Below are positions 32,595 through 43,357 of a stretch of DNA of 64,000 nt, piece after piece (the first letter of the stretch is position 1; each line of letters begins with the position of its first letter). This DNA is from Lonicera japonica (taxonomy: Eukaryota; Streptophyta; Magnoliopsida; Dipsacales; Caprifoliaceae), in the NCBI GenBank assembly GCA_021464415.1, contig CM038470.1:9870394-9934393 (forward strand). The letters are read 5' to 3'. The notes beneath the pieces were generated by a model, which was given only the letters and a program-made list of their open reading frames with translations, did not search any database and had not been told where the DNA came from. A program made the position numbers and the translations under genes.

Positions 32595-32840
32595 TCTGAT
32601 GTCTACTAACTTACTCAAAATTAACTTCAATATAAATATATATTGTGATTTTTTTGAAAATTTATGAGATAAAGAGTGACGAGTAAAGGTTTTAACTAAA
32701 GTACTAGACAGTTAAGACAGATATATCAAAATTATCTAACAAAATTATTTTGGTCTAAATGTACTCTTTGATCGAGACTACCAAATATAACCTTGTTCAT
32801 GATTTTTTAATGGGAAATATTCTACTTGGAAAAAATAAGA
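32595..32840 (+). repeat. Duplicated unit E, last recognisable part
   Basis: TTATTTTGGTCTAA, TTCATGATT and TGGGAAATATTCTACTTGG match 26110-26190 and 17950-18030. Similarity then ends; no histidine-rich gene follows. Confidence 0.65.
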
Positions 32841-33287
32841 AGAACAATGTACACAACATACACATCAAGCTTTTGTATGATTGTTTCGTGCGCGCCATTG
32901 ATTTATTCTTTATTGTCTTAATACTATGAATCTAATGGCGGTAGGGATAATTAATATTTTCCTTAAAATTTAATTGTTTATAAAGCTTTTACATACAAAT
33001 TGAGAAATGGAAGGAAGCTAGCTAGGGTTGATGAACTCTAGTCATTTTAAATACACTTCAGATCATCAACAGTTGCGACGGAAATTAACTCATACTTTTA
33101 ACTATTGGTCCTAGTATAACATTAGGCGTCGTGTGAAAGAAATGATTATCCCTTAATTAACTATATATTGAACAAGAGGGTTTAATTTTATGAATAAATC
33201 TTACCCGTGCATTAAATTAAAGGATCTATATATAATTAGCCTGACAAAATCTTTATCGATTGCTTAAGCCGAATGTAGTGATTCTAG
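32841..33287. other. Intergenic, no gene recognised
   Basis: AT-rich, with no convincing coding sequence on either strand. Confidence 0.4.
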
Positions 33288-33560
33288 CTAGCTAGCTATT
33301 TTATGTTTTGCAAGCAAGAACTGATCGAAGATTTTGAGGAGCTTCTCAGCTTCAACAATATCATGCATGATGTCTGCTTTTACCTTTCGTAAAAACTATA
33401 AACATGGATATATTGTACGTTATCATTATAAAATTTAGTTAGAAAAAAAAAATAAAAAAATTAACAAGAACAAGTTGGTGGTACGTACCCTCTTCTCGAT
33501 CATTTGAGTTAAATTTATTAAAATGTTTCCTTTGGTGGAGAGAGAGGAAGCACCATAAAA
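33288..33560 (-). CDS. Two putative 3' exons of an unidentified gene
   Basis: On the minus strand, exon 33489-33560 (24 codons, FYGASSLSTKGNILINLTQM then IEKR) has a GTTTGCAG acceptor and a GTACGTAC donor. After a T-rich intron of 105 bp, exon 33288-33383 reads VKADIMHDIVEAEKLLKIFD then QFLLAKHKIAS and a stop. Phases match exactly and the sequence looks like an amphipathic helical C-terminus (55 aa). I found no upstream exon that joins convincingly. The family is not recognised. It could be a gene remnant or a gene with its 5' exons further up; the good splice sites and open phase argue against chance. Confidence 0.4.
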
Positions 33561-33856
33561 CTGCAAACGTCATTATATATAATCATATTTGAAATTTGAC
33601 AACCTCATCTTAAAATTCCTTCATATATATTAATTTCTGCTTACACAAACTCATAATATACATATAATTCACCAAATTAATGAAGCCACGATATGATGCT
33701 AAATAGTTTCTCGAAAGTAAATCATATCCCCAAGGCGTGCATGTTTTGATTTTCCATCACTTATGCATTTACACCACTATCATATAGCCCTTCTATATTT
33801 CACTGCTAATTCTTGTGCTCCTACATTCTAAAATCCTAATCCTAATTAAATTGATA

Positions 33857-33860
33857 AACT

Positions 33861-33902
<42 letters not shown>

Positions 33903-33903
33903 A
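33857..33903. repeat. (CA)n(TA)n microsatellite
   Basis: About nine CA repeats followed by about eleven TA repeats. Confidence 0.9.
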
Positions 33904-34287
33904 TTAATTCATTCAGACAATATCAGAGGTACGGTCTACATATTAGAAGTAATCAGAAAAATGTGTGAGGGGTACGTAAAATGTTGAGAAAACTAAAGAA
34001 AACAGATTAATTGTGCATAGAAATAGGTACGTAGTATCACTCTACATTGATATGAACGAAGGTACAATAGGTGGTACAACAACTTAGGCAACCCTAGTTG
34101 TACTTGGTGAACTGCATAGATAATGTTAGGTATTAAGTGACCTTGCAAATTAAGTACTATTTAATTAAAACCCCTAATTACATATATAGAAGAAAGCTAC
34201 AATACTTAGTAAATAGAACTCAACTTATCTCCTCAACACACCATGACATCAAACCCAAGAATCCTCCGAACTATGTAACTCTGATAA

Positions 34288-34437
34288 TTACGCTGCTGGC
34301 GCCACATTCGCTCCATCATCATCATCGTCGTCGTCATCTCCTTCACGGTTTTCTTTAAATATGTGGAGCCGCGTTTCGATATCATCTTCTTTGATGATCT
34401 TGGAGTAGCCAAGTTTCTTGATATTAACTATCACCAT
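34288..34437 (-). CDS. Small hypothetical protein with Asp-rich tail
   Basis: 49 codons: MVIVNIKKLGYSKIIKEDD, IETRLHIFKENREG, a run of eight Asp, then GANVAPAA and stop. A well-formed TATA box (TTATAAATAG) lies about 95 bp upstream on the same strand, giving a leader of roughly 65 nt. The residue mix looks coding, but it is short, of unknown family, and could be a first exon of the gene ending at 33288. Two tandem codon types (GAC, then GAT) make up the Asp run, so part of it is a trinucleotide repeat. Confidence 0.4.
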   Translation of the reverse strand: MVIVNIKKLGYSKIIKEDDIETRLHIFKENREGDDDDDDDDGANVAPAA

Positions 34438-34530
34438 GTTTGAAGTGGGGGTAAAAAGATGAGCGAAAGCACTTCTTCAAAGCAATGACGACAATGTTTA
34501 CAGATTGGATGAAGCAATGCAAGTATTCTT

Positions 34531-34540
34531 CTATTTATAA
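34531..34540 (-). promoter_or_regulatory. TATA box for the small Asp-rich ORF
   Basis: TTATAAATAG on the minus strand, matching the plant TATA consensus, at a suitable distance from the ATG at 34437. Confidence 0.45.
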
Positions 34541-36499
34541 CTTGAAATCCTACATGGAAAGTGGTTTTGTCCACATAATTATACACAACTTTACTTCCTT
34601 TTTAATTTCGTCAGTATAATTTGAGCTCCAGTGTAAAAATGAAATAATTTGAAGTCTAGTCACTTAACTTGTAACTCTTGATGCTACATATTTTGCTTAA
34701 TTTTTTAACCATCATGGATTGATCGATCATGTTTAATTGATAGATCTGGCTCAATCAATATATAGTTCCCTTATTAATTTTTTGTTTACCATTAGAAGTA
34801 ATTTTTAAAAGATTTAGTCAAAATTTTGACAAAAATGGCCGGAGGGTTCTTAGCCCTAAAGAATTGAGCCGCGCGAGTCTTTCTCATATCTTTGCTTTTG
34901 GTGCTTTCACAGTCACTTTTTTTTTGTATTGATATCGATCTGATACGGTAGGGTACGTGCAAATTGGGGTTGAAAAAGTAGGGAAAGAGTGACATGGTGA
35001 ATTTACAGGCCACACATTTCGTAAACCTCAGCTTACCTCATGCACTACACATTCGGCACGTGACTCCAACTGTGTATGCACGTGTCTTGCCTAATCCATC
35101 GTGTGCAACCTATGTGCCACCTTGGATATTTAGTCAATTTGTTTCAACTTTTGGTCAAACTTATGACTCTTATATATTTCTTGTCTTTTCGGTGTTAGTG
35201 GAATAATTTTCAAGCACCTTAGGATTGTGATTGAAAAAAAGACTGAAATAACACTAATATTATAATATTAGTTGATGAGTAAATCGATAAGAGTACTGTG
35301 CATGTGAGTCTTACTCGTCAATCAATATTTAATACTATTATGATTTATTATTTGAGTCGATCACTCTCCTATATATATATATTCCAATATTAGTCTCCCT
35401 AAAATTCCTTATGTTGGTGAAGTCCCAGTTACAACTTGGATGGTTCGAAGGAGCTAGCTGTCAACTCTTGGTCATTATTCTAGATAGGTATATTTATTTA
35501 ATATCAAACATAAATGATATTTGATATAAAACAGTATAGTAATGATATTTTAATTTAACAATTACTTTTGGATTACATTGTGATAAAAATAAAATTCGTA
35601 TATATGGAGTCTTGGTCATAAAATGTGTTGATCATATCTTGTAACAACTTGAACCAACTTTGCTGTTGTGTTGCGGATCCTACTGATAAGGTTTATGTAA
35701 AATAAAATGAAAGCGAGTCTTTTGGCAAAACAAAAGTGTTTTAGTCGGGTTAATTTGTATGAACCTCAAAGTTTAATGCCGTGAATTTATTTCTAGCTGA
35801 CCGTTTGCACAAAATGGATATGAAACAATTTATCATACAAGAAAAACTGTGAGAGAGTAACTTTCAGCAGTTAACAATTTCTCTGATGAGAATCATTTAA
35901 TTCCAATTGTTACATTAATCTACTCAAACTTTATAAGCAACTCGAAGTACCACCTTTTCTTTCCATCTTTTTTTTTTCTTTGATCTAAAATGATAAAAAT
36001 AAACTTGAAACAAGCCAATATTAGTAGTAGCAGTAGGACTCTTAATTTTAAGATGGGGGAATATTACACACGTGAACCAAGGAAAACTTCTATCAATTTT
36101 AAAGTATAACTCTTCAAAAGAACCATTTCTCTGTTAATATGGTGTGGTGATTGCTAAAAGCACTTTTAAAATTACTCCCAAATATCATATAAATGTTTAA
36201 AGGATGATGCTAAGAGCACCACAATATTAACTCAAGCGCACTTTTTAAAAAAAAATATATGTTTGTTTTTTCTTGGAAGATCCACTTATTAAATTGTGGT
36301 ATAAAAAGTAATGAAAAAAATATGTGGTGAAATATTATATTTATATATATATATACAAAACATACATATATACATATACACAAAGACGTGTATATACTTT
36401 TTTTCAACTAGAATGCACTGAAGTCCATTAGCTAAATTTGGGTTTATGTCAGTGGAATGATATATTTATCATTAGTAAGCCAACTATGTATAGAAATTG
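34541..36499. other. Intergenic, no gene recognised
   Basis: No protein similarity on either strand. The open frame at about 34994-35206 has no recognisable motif and poor coding character. Confidence 0.4.
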
Positions 36500-36745
36500 G
36501 AGTTTTCTTGTTTAAATAGACCACTTTTTTAAGTTATTATTCCAATTAAGCTATTTTTTGACATATTTACCAAACTAGCGTACTTTTTAAAATAGTGATT
36601 CAAAATCACTATTTTTCTATTAAAACAGTTATTTGAAATCACTATTTTATAAAGTGTGCTAGTTTAGCAAATATGTTAAAAAGTGGTTTAATTTTGCTAA
36701 TAACTTAAAAAAGTAGCTTAGTTTGGAAAAAAAAACTCATAGAAA
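36500..36745. mobile_element. Palindromic MITE
   Basis: About 245 bp whose halves are inverted copies: GAGTTTTCTTG...CCACTTTTTTAAGTTATTA on the left against TAATAACTTAAAAAAGTAGC...AAAAAACTC on the right, and a central AAATAGTGATT / AATCACTATTTT pair. Arms of about 110 bp. Non-coding. Confidence 0.7.
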
Positions 36746-37100
36746 TTGCTCTTTTTTTCTTTACTATTAATCATGGTCGTGATTAAGTTTTGAGTGTATT
36801 TGTGTACCATATTATACTTAATTTGTGTTTAAAACATGCACATATACATAATACATATATATCACAAACAAACAACACATTCTTAAGTCATTTATATGAA
36901 GTACCATTTCTTCCTTTCTCTCTCTAAGAAAGAAAAACATGCACACGCGCCTATATATATATATTTCATGTGGGGGGGAGCCTTGTATTTTTTTAGGGAG
37001 AAGAAATGCCTTTTTCTTCAATGAGTGTTAATTAATGGGTTATTTTTTATTTTTTTTAGATAGAGAGGCCTTGCTTTGAAATATTTTATATCTCATTAAG
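36746..37100. other. Intergenic, no gene recognised
   Basis: AT-rich. CACACGCGCC followed by a TA run at about 36943-36965 is the only notable simple sequence. Confidence 0.4.
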
Positions 37101-37734
37101 GGCTCATTTGGTTCAAGTTTTGGGAATGAAATCGGTATGGAATGAACATACTTGATTCCTGGAAAGTTTTTTTTTCTGGCATCTAGGATGTCATGCCGAT
37201 GTTTGGTTCAACCGAGAATAGCAATGGAATAAAGCATCAATTACAAAAATACCCTTCTTTTTATAAGATAAGAATACATTACTTACTAATTTTTCAAAAG
37301 AGACAATTACTATAATAAATTACAAAAATTACACATGCCTAGCTAATAACTATCCTACAAAAATTACTATTTTTGTAATTAAAAAAAAATTACAACAGGA
37401 AAAAAGAAAAGAAAAAAGTTCCAAATATTTTTTTTTTCATTTTTGTGCAGCAACGTTACTAAAAAAAAAGTTCCAAACAATATTTTCATAAACGGATGGA
37501 GAAAGAATTGTTCATTCACAAGGAAGAGTGTTATTTTAGTCCTAACATGAAAAATTAAAAAAGATGACCATTAGTAATGGTTTATGCCTTATGATTTAAA
37601 TGGGAGAACTTGGGGGAAAAGGTTTGTTTCTGAAATCAATTATTCCAGACTTAAAACTTGAACCAAACGTGGAAATCGTTTCGGAATGGAATTTAGCATT
37701 CTCGGAATGGTTTAAATCTTTAACCAAACGAGCC
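37101..37734. mobile_element. MITE with GGCTC(A/G)TTTGGTT termini
   Basis: Left end GGCTCATTTGGTTCAAG; right end, read inward, GGCTCGTTTGGTTAAAG. Sub-terminal GGAATG words are repeated in both halves. Flanks (TTAAG and ATAAG) are consistent with a short target duplication. 634 bp, no coding sequence. Confidence 0.65.
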
Positions 37735-38123
37735 ATAAGTGTTGGTTTGAATAACTGTTACGAAATCTAGAGCGTTACAAAGAAGGTGGATGTTCGAGTT
37801 AATTTAGTAGTGCCTTTAGCACCACCCATGTTTAAAATGAATCCAACATCTTCAAAAAGTTGTGCATGCAGTATTAGGAAGCAACTTTTTGGGCGTCTTT
37901 ATCGACGGCCAAATGGCATTCTATGGTAGTCTAGTTATATTTGTATCTAAAGAATAGGTGGAAATTACCTAAACCGCATTTAATTCTTTTGTTGATCAAC
38001 AAACAATCAGAAGCAAAATGCTACCCAGAAACAATCAGAAAGTGTTTATTCAGGCTATTTAAATTGCTGATAATTCTCCGTGATTATATTTTTCCACATA
38101 CAACAAAGTTTCCCAGAGAAAAA

Positions 38124-39814
38124 CTAATCATACTTTCTACTGCGGAACTTTTGCGTTGGGATTCTACTGAGCACACCTGCATCCAGCCTCTGATAATGGT
38201 GCCGAACCTGCCCGAATATACTGTACACAAAGCCGTCAACTTGGTCATCATACCTCTCATACAGAACCGGCAGCGTGTGGGCAGCAACAAAACCTTAACC
38301 CAACAAATAAAAAAAATAAAAAAATTAGCATGAATGAATGTACTCTTGATAATAAAATTAGGTTCCAATCAACTAATGTGTGCTGCTTAAAATAGCCAAT
38401 GTAGGGGATTTCAGTTGTGAAATGAATTATAAAATTTTCATTCGAGATTCGTATTCAATGTATATGTTATCATACTAGTACAAACCTCTGATACTAAAAA
38501 TTTAAAAACTTTGATGTAGATAATAGAGGGATATAAATCTTACCAATGTACAAAACAGTTAAAAAGTTGCACCAGCTTCCAATAACAGCGGCAGCCCACA
38601 AACTTGCTACAACCTACAAGGATTCTCAAATGTTAACTTTAGTGATCTTCATAAAGCACTCAAAATGATTTGCTTTGTTCTTATTTACCATTTTGAAATT
38701 ATTTTAAGAAAATGAAAACAAAGATTAATATTGTTCTTACTTACCATTTTGCAATTATTTGAAGAAAATGGAAACAAAAGATTAAACATCCATGTTTGTT
38801 ATGCTAACAAGAAAATTCTACTCCCTCCTTCTCATCCATGTTTGACTTCAACACTTTTTAAGAATACACTAATTTCAACATATTCGATGGCTAAGTACGA
38901 AACTTGTTTACTATGTGGGATTTCGTTCATTTATTATGCCCCAAAAAGAAAACTGGAACTCAGACTCTTAGTCTAGAGCATCCAAAAAAGGAAGAGTGGA
39001 CACTTAATTTGGGACATATTAGTTTAACAAATTGAAAATAATATAGGAAAAAATATATGGGTGAGAGGCATATGCATTCCACTCATACCAAGAATAATAT
39101 GCGAGAGAAATATTGAGTTCAAACATACCCCTAGAAACTGTTTCAAATTTCCTCCACATGAAACATCCTGAAGGAATCTCAAAGCATGGTTAACCTCGGC
39201 ACCAATCGCCATGGCAACATTGACAAACAACTCATCAGGCAGAACAAGGCGAGGGACTTTAGAAGAAGACCTGTTTTCATCAAGAAATTATCGCGATAAT
39301 GTAGTGATTAAGCATAAATGGACAAAAACAGAGCATGATGGATATATTTTCCAAGCACCTGCTTAATACGCCAGAGGCATTTGACCATAGGAACTGAACA
39401 ATCATACCAATAACCACAGCAAAGAATAGGAGACTGAGCAAATGGTAATTAAGCCATTCAAATAGCACCCAAATGGCTGTAGCACCAGTTAAAACACTTG
39501 CTGAGATCTTCTTGTTCCTCCATAACAGCACATCAGCAGCTGCATATTCAATAGATAAATTTTTTTAAGAACAGCAAAAGTTGCTGCAATTATATGAAAA
39601 GAAACAGAACAGATTAATTAACTATCCTACATTTGCCACCCCCTAAAATATGGTGAACCGGATTTTGGCGCCCAAACAACCTATCAAACTGAGAAGCTAC
39701 CGAGTCCAGTTTTTCCTGCTCAAAGAATGACACAGATTTCTTCTTCGGTGTACTATCACCGAGTGTTTCCATAATGTTGTTGAAAAGATTCTCAGCTTTT
39801 ATTCCCTCAGGCAT
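38124..39814 (-). CDS. Reticulon-like protein B (RTNLB)
   Basis: Five exons on the minus strand (39814-39631, 39539-39359, 39270-39129, 38613-38544, 38293-38124) join in frame with GT-AG introns to 248 aa. The cytosolic N-terminus (residues 1-61) is followed by the reticulon homology domain from about residue 62: DVLLWRNKKISASVLTGATA, then a long hydrophobic hairpin (IWVLFEWLNYHLLSLLFFAV...), a loop (SSSKVPRLVLPDELFVNVAM, ALRFLQDVSCGGNLKQF), a second hairpin (VVASLWAAAVIGSWCNFLTV...) and a short tail ending SRKYD. Reticulons insert as wedges in the ER membrane and curve it into tubules. Length fits plant RTNLB proteins. The ATG at 39814 follows TTTAG|GAGCA, a likely acceptor. A GTAAGT donor at 41,986 suggests a 5'-UTR exon and a 2.1-kb leader intron. 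An upstream in-frame ATG would add 8 residues if that region is exonic. Confidence 0.92.
38821..39015. mobile_element. Stowaway-like MITE remnant in the reticulon intron
   Basis: CTCCCTCCTTCTCATCC following a TA, and ACACTTAATTTGGGACATA at the other side, resemble Stowaway ends; the right terminus has lost its GGAGGGAG. It lies in the intron between the third and fourth exons. Confidence 0.45.
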
Positions 39815-42100
39815 TGCTCCTAAACTTCCAAAGAACATTGAAAGTGATGTTAAAGAATGCACTTCAAAGCTAACCAAACAGCAGTGAACATCATCATCAT
39901 AGATATATTGTACATTTGTACATAGACTGGCTAAAAGCAAAACCAACATGATATTCACTTTGTAATTTAACCTTGTTTGCCGCAACATCTTACAAGGAGC
40001 ATGCACTTTAGACACCACATACAAGTATATCCAGAAGAGTCAATAGTCATACACTTAGTCTAAATCTTACTCAATTATAGTTTGATGGTTATAAAAGAAA
40101 AAATAGTACAAATCTAAAACCTTACATGAACCTCTAAATATATAGATTGTGAAGAACTTGACCTTTAAACGTAAAACATAAACGATGAGATGACACGAAT
40201 CTACACGGAATTATTAGATAGTGCATCAAGGCTTACCCATTCAGGCGCTCTTTAAACATAATATGGAACTGATACGACATGAACCTGATAATCCAAGGCT
40301 CTTAATTGTGTATGGATTGAGAAATTTTTACACTGACATGCTGCCATTTCTACAGCTAACTGAGACAACAACAGCAACAAGTACCAGCATGATATGATAT
40401 GGTACATAGAATCGTGGACCACCTTAAAGGCAGAAGGATATGGACCTGAATAATTCCTAAGGCCTTAAGGCAAGATTTTGAAGCTTCTGGTAGAGTCACA
40501 CACCTTGATTTCTAATAAAAACAAGGCGCATAAGACTTGATCAAACAATATGGTCCGCATCTTACTCTTCAATTATGCGTACGTACCAAAGGAAAAAATC
40601 CGTCTTGCTTTTTTTTCTTTTTCTTTTTCGTGTGTGTGTGCATGTGTTGGGGGGGGAGATATCCAAAAACTGACTATTTGACCTTGACATATAACCCTCA
40701 TACAAAACCAAGACCAGAGACTAACATCTTCCATTGCCAGTAAAATACAGCAGAAAAGACAACCAGACCTTATGTAATAATGGGAAGCAAATATAGGTAG
40801 CCGGACCATAGAGGGGAGATTAAGGGTGTAACCAAAATCATATCCGCTTGAGCACTCCAGTAGCAAGAAAATAACTAGTGAAGGACCTCTAGTACCCCCA
40901 AAATAGTACAACTTCATAGTAAATAATTGATGGTGAAGCAGCGTACAAGACACCATTTCCATGCTTGTTAATCAAGTAGACATATAGATCATCAATAAGT
41001 TGGACTCATAAATTGAACAGGATAAAGAAATTCAAGAGCTACGATGACGGTTAAATAAAAAATACCTTCCAAGTTTAAAGGAATGAATTATAGACTATTG
41101 TTGAGAAACTAAATGCCCATATAGAATGAATACAAGAAAATTGGGGATGTGAAGCCAGGTGCGTGGCAATACAAGAAATCAAGAATAGATGAGTAAAGGT
41201 AGAGTGAGATGGTTTGCCACCGTGTACTGTTCACAATGTACACATGAAAAATGTTCTAAAAATCTATGAAAAAGGTGGGCAGCAGAGTTGACTAGCACCT
41301 AGGAGATGACCCAGGCCAAAGGCACAATGGGCCTCATTTACCTTTTCTATATACTATTTCATCCACCCTATCTTTAATCTCGGCTCTCCGATCATTCATC
41401 CCTTAAACATTTTTTAGATTTGAAACCAAATGTAAATGTAGCTAAAAAATGTAGAAAAGGTAGAAAGCAAAAGGCAAACAGGAAAGGTTAAAATATAAAA
41501 TTATTGTTGCAGCTAAAAGTAAGAAATGTACAAAAGCTGCTGATCTTAAAATTCATGAATTAGCTAAAAGAAATTAGTCTTCTCAATACAGAAAGAACAG
41601 AACATTTGATACGCTAAACTCGCACCAATCCATACAAAATGAAAACTTTAACCACGATCAATCAACATGAGCAAGCATACACAGCATTATTAATTCCAAA
41701 TCATAGCAGACATAGTCACTGATAAATAAAAAACTAAAAAAAATGCAAGAGAGAACAAAACTCGAATCCATAAGTAGAGCAAAACATAGAATGAAACGAA
41801 TAAAAAGGAATCCCTAAATCAGAGCATAGATATATCTTCTTCAACTCAATTACTCGAGAAATGCAAAAGAGCAGAACGATCGAGACGCAAAACAGTAAAT
41901 TCGCACGAACTTCATAACAATTGATAATCAACGAATAAGCTTACACAACATCAATACCACCAAATCATAAATTTCGAAGTACTTACGTTCAGATTCGAAG
42001 GATTTTGATTTTGTTGAAGAAAATTGTGATATTTCAAGGGGATAAATAAATGAGAATGGTGTGCGTGTATTAGAGAACAGTAGCAGCCGCCTTTGCTTCG
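39815..42100 (-). other. 5'-UTR intron and first exon of the reticulon gene
   Basis: No other gene is recognisable in 2.2 kb. On the minus strand a consensus donor (GAAC|GTAAGT) ends a likely UTR exon at 41,987, with its start around 42,070-42,100. The intron contains a pyrimidine/GT tract at 40609-40660 (CTTTTTCTTTTTCGTGTGTG) and eight Gs in a row. Inferred from splice signals only. Confidence 0.45.
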
Positions 42101-43357
42101 AACTAATTGCGTCGCGTGGGCAAACAGAACTGGTCCAAAGTCAAATAAATTCATCGGAAGTTCAAAATTGGTCAATTTAATTACGTTCGTCGAAAGTTTT
42201 TATTAAATGTAGCCGGTAGAGGGCTCGAGTAAAACGTGGGCCGTTGATTGTACTGTGGACCTTGTGGCCCAGTTTATGTTGAGTTGTGGATGATTGGTCA
42301 ACGGGCTAGGTTTTAGTTACCGGTGTTGGGCTAGGTTTTAATCTTTCTTAACCCAAAAATCTCATTATTATTATTATTTCACAACAAATACAAAATTATG
42401 AATAGAAGAGGTACAATTTGTATTTTGGCTGAAATACTTAATTATTGATCCTACGGGTTATATTATTTTCTATACTTTAGTTTAATTATATCTAATAACG
42501 TATTTAAGTGTGTTGTAAATACAACACACTTAGTCAATCATATCAACAATTCCTATAAGAATAAATTAAGATCATCACTTGTACTCGAAAAATATATAAT
42601 AATGTTTCACTACGTTCACATGCAAACCCTCCTATTTAGTCAAAACGATGAATCCAGAATATAAGAATCTTAATTTATGTTTAGTTGTTATTTTTTTAGT
42701 GAAAAAAATATTCACACACTACATTTACACAAAAAATTTAATTTTGTAGTCCATTTTTCACAATGAATGATGTTGTGCCACTAAAACTAGACTAAACAAA
42801 AGTTATAGCCAAACAACATGAAATAGAACAAAAATAAATAGTAAAGTTTTGAAAACAAAACACTACCATCAATAATTTGTCTCACATCTGATGTGGTGTG
42901 AAAATATTTCATGGAAAAAAAATCGAGAACAAATAATCCTCGTAAGTTTACATAAAAAAAATGCTCATCCATGAAAATTGCATAAATTAGATAAATGTAT
43001 ATATATATATATATAATCCAATCCAGATAAACTTAAAAACCATTCCGAAAACAAATATCGTGTCACGGCGACAATGATTTTGGATAATAAAAAGATGATA
43101 TTATCGAATCAACCAAAAAAATGTCCAAAAAATGAGTTTTTAGAAGAGACTAGAAGAACACAAGAGGACAGAGGAAAATAAATAATGTGGTATGCCATAT
43201 ATGCCAAGGTGGCACCAATGAGAGCCCATACAACCTTATCCTCCACCATACACACTAGCTTAATCTTTAATTCCCAATCATATATTTTAATTCTTTCCCA
43301 TAATCTCCGATTCAAACAAAGCTCGCAAAAGAAAGAGAATAACAACATTAAAAAATA
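42101..43357. promoter_or_regulatory. Shared divergent promoter region of reticulon and PSBP
   Basis: The two genes run away from each other across about 1.25 kb. Close to PSBP are CCAATG (43215) and CCTTATCC (43234-43241), the reverse of an I-box GATAAG, typical of light-regulated plant promoters. No other coding sequence is seen. Confidence 0.45.
42505..42532. repeat. Perfect 13-bp hairpin
   Basis: TAAGTGTGTTGTA, a 2-base AA loop, then TACAACACACTTA, a perfect inverted repeat between the two divergent genes. It may be the relic of a MITE or a protein-binding palindrome. Confidence 0.8.

Noticed and set aside
34994..35206. 70-codon + strand frame
   Set aside because: No recognisable motif, no supporting promoter or splice signals.
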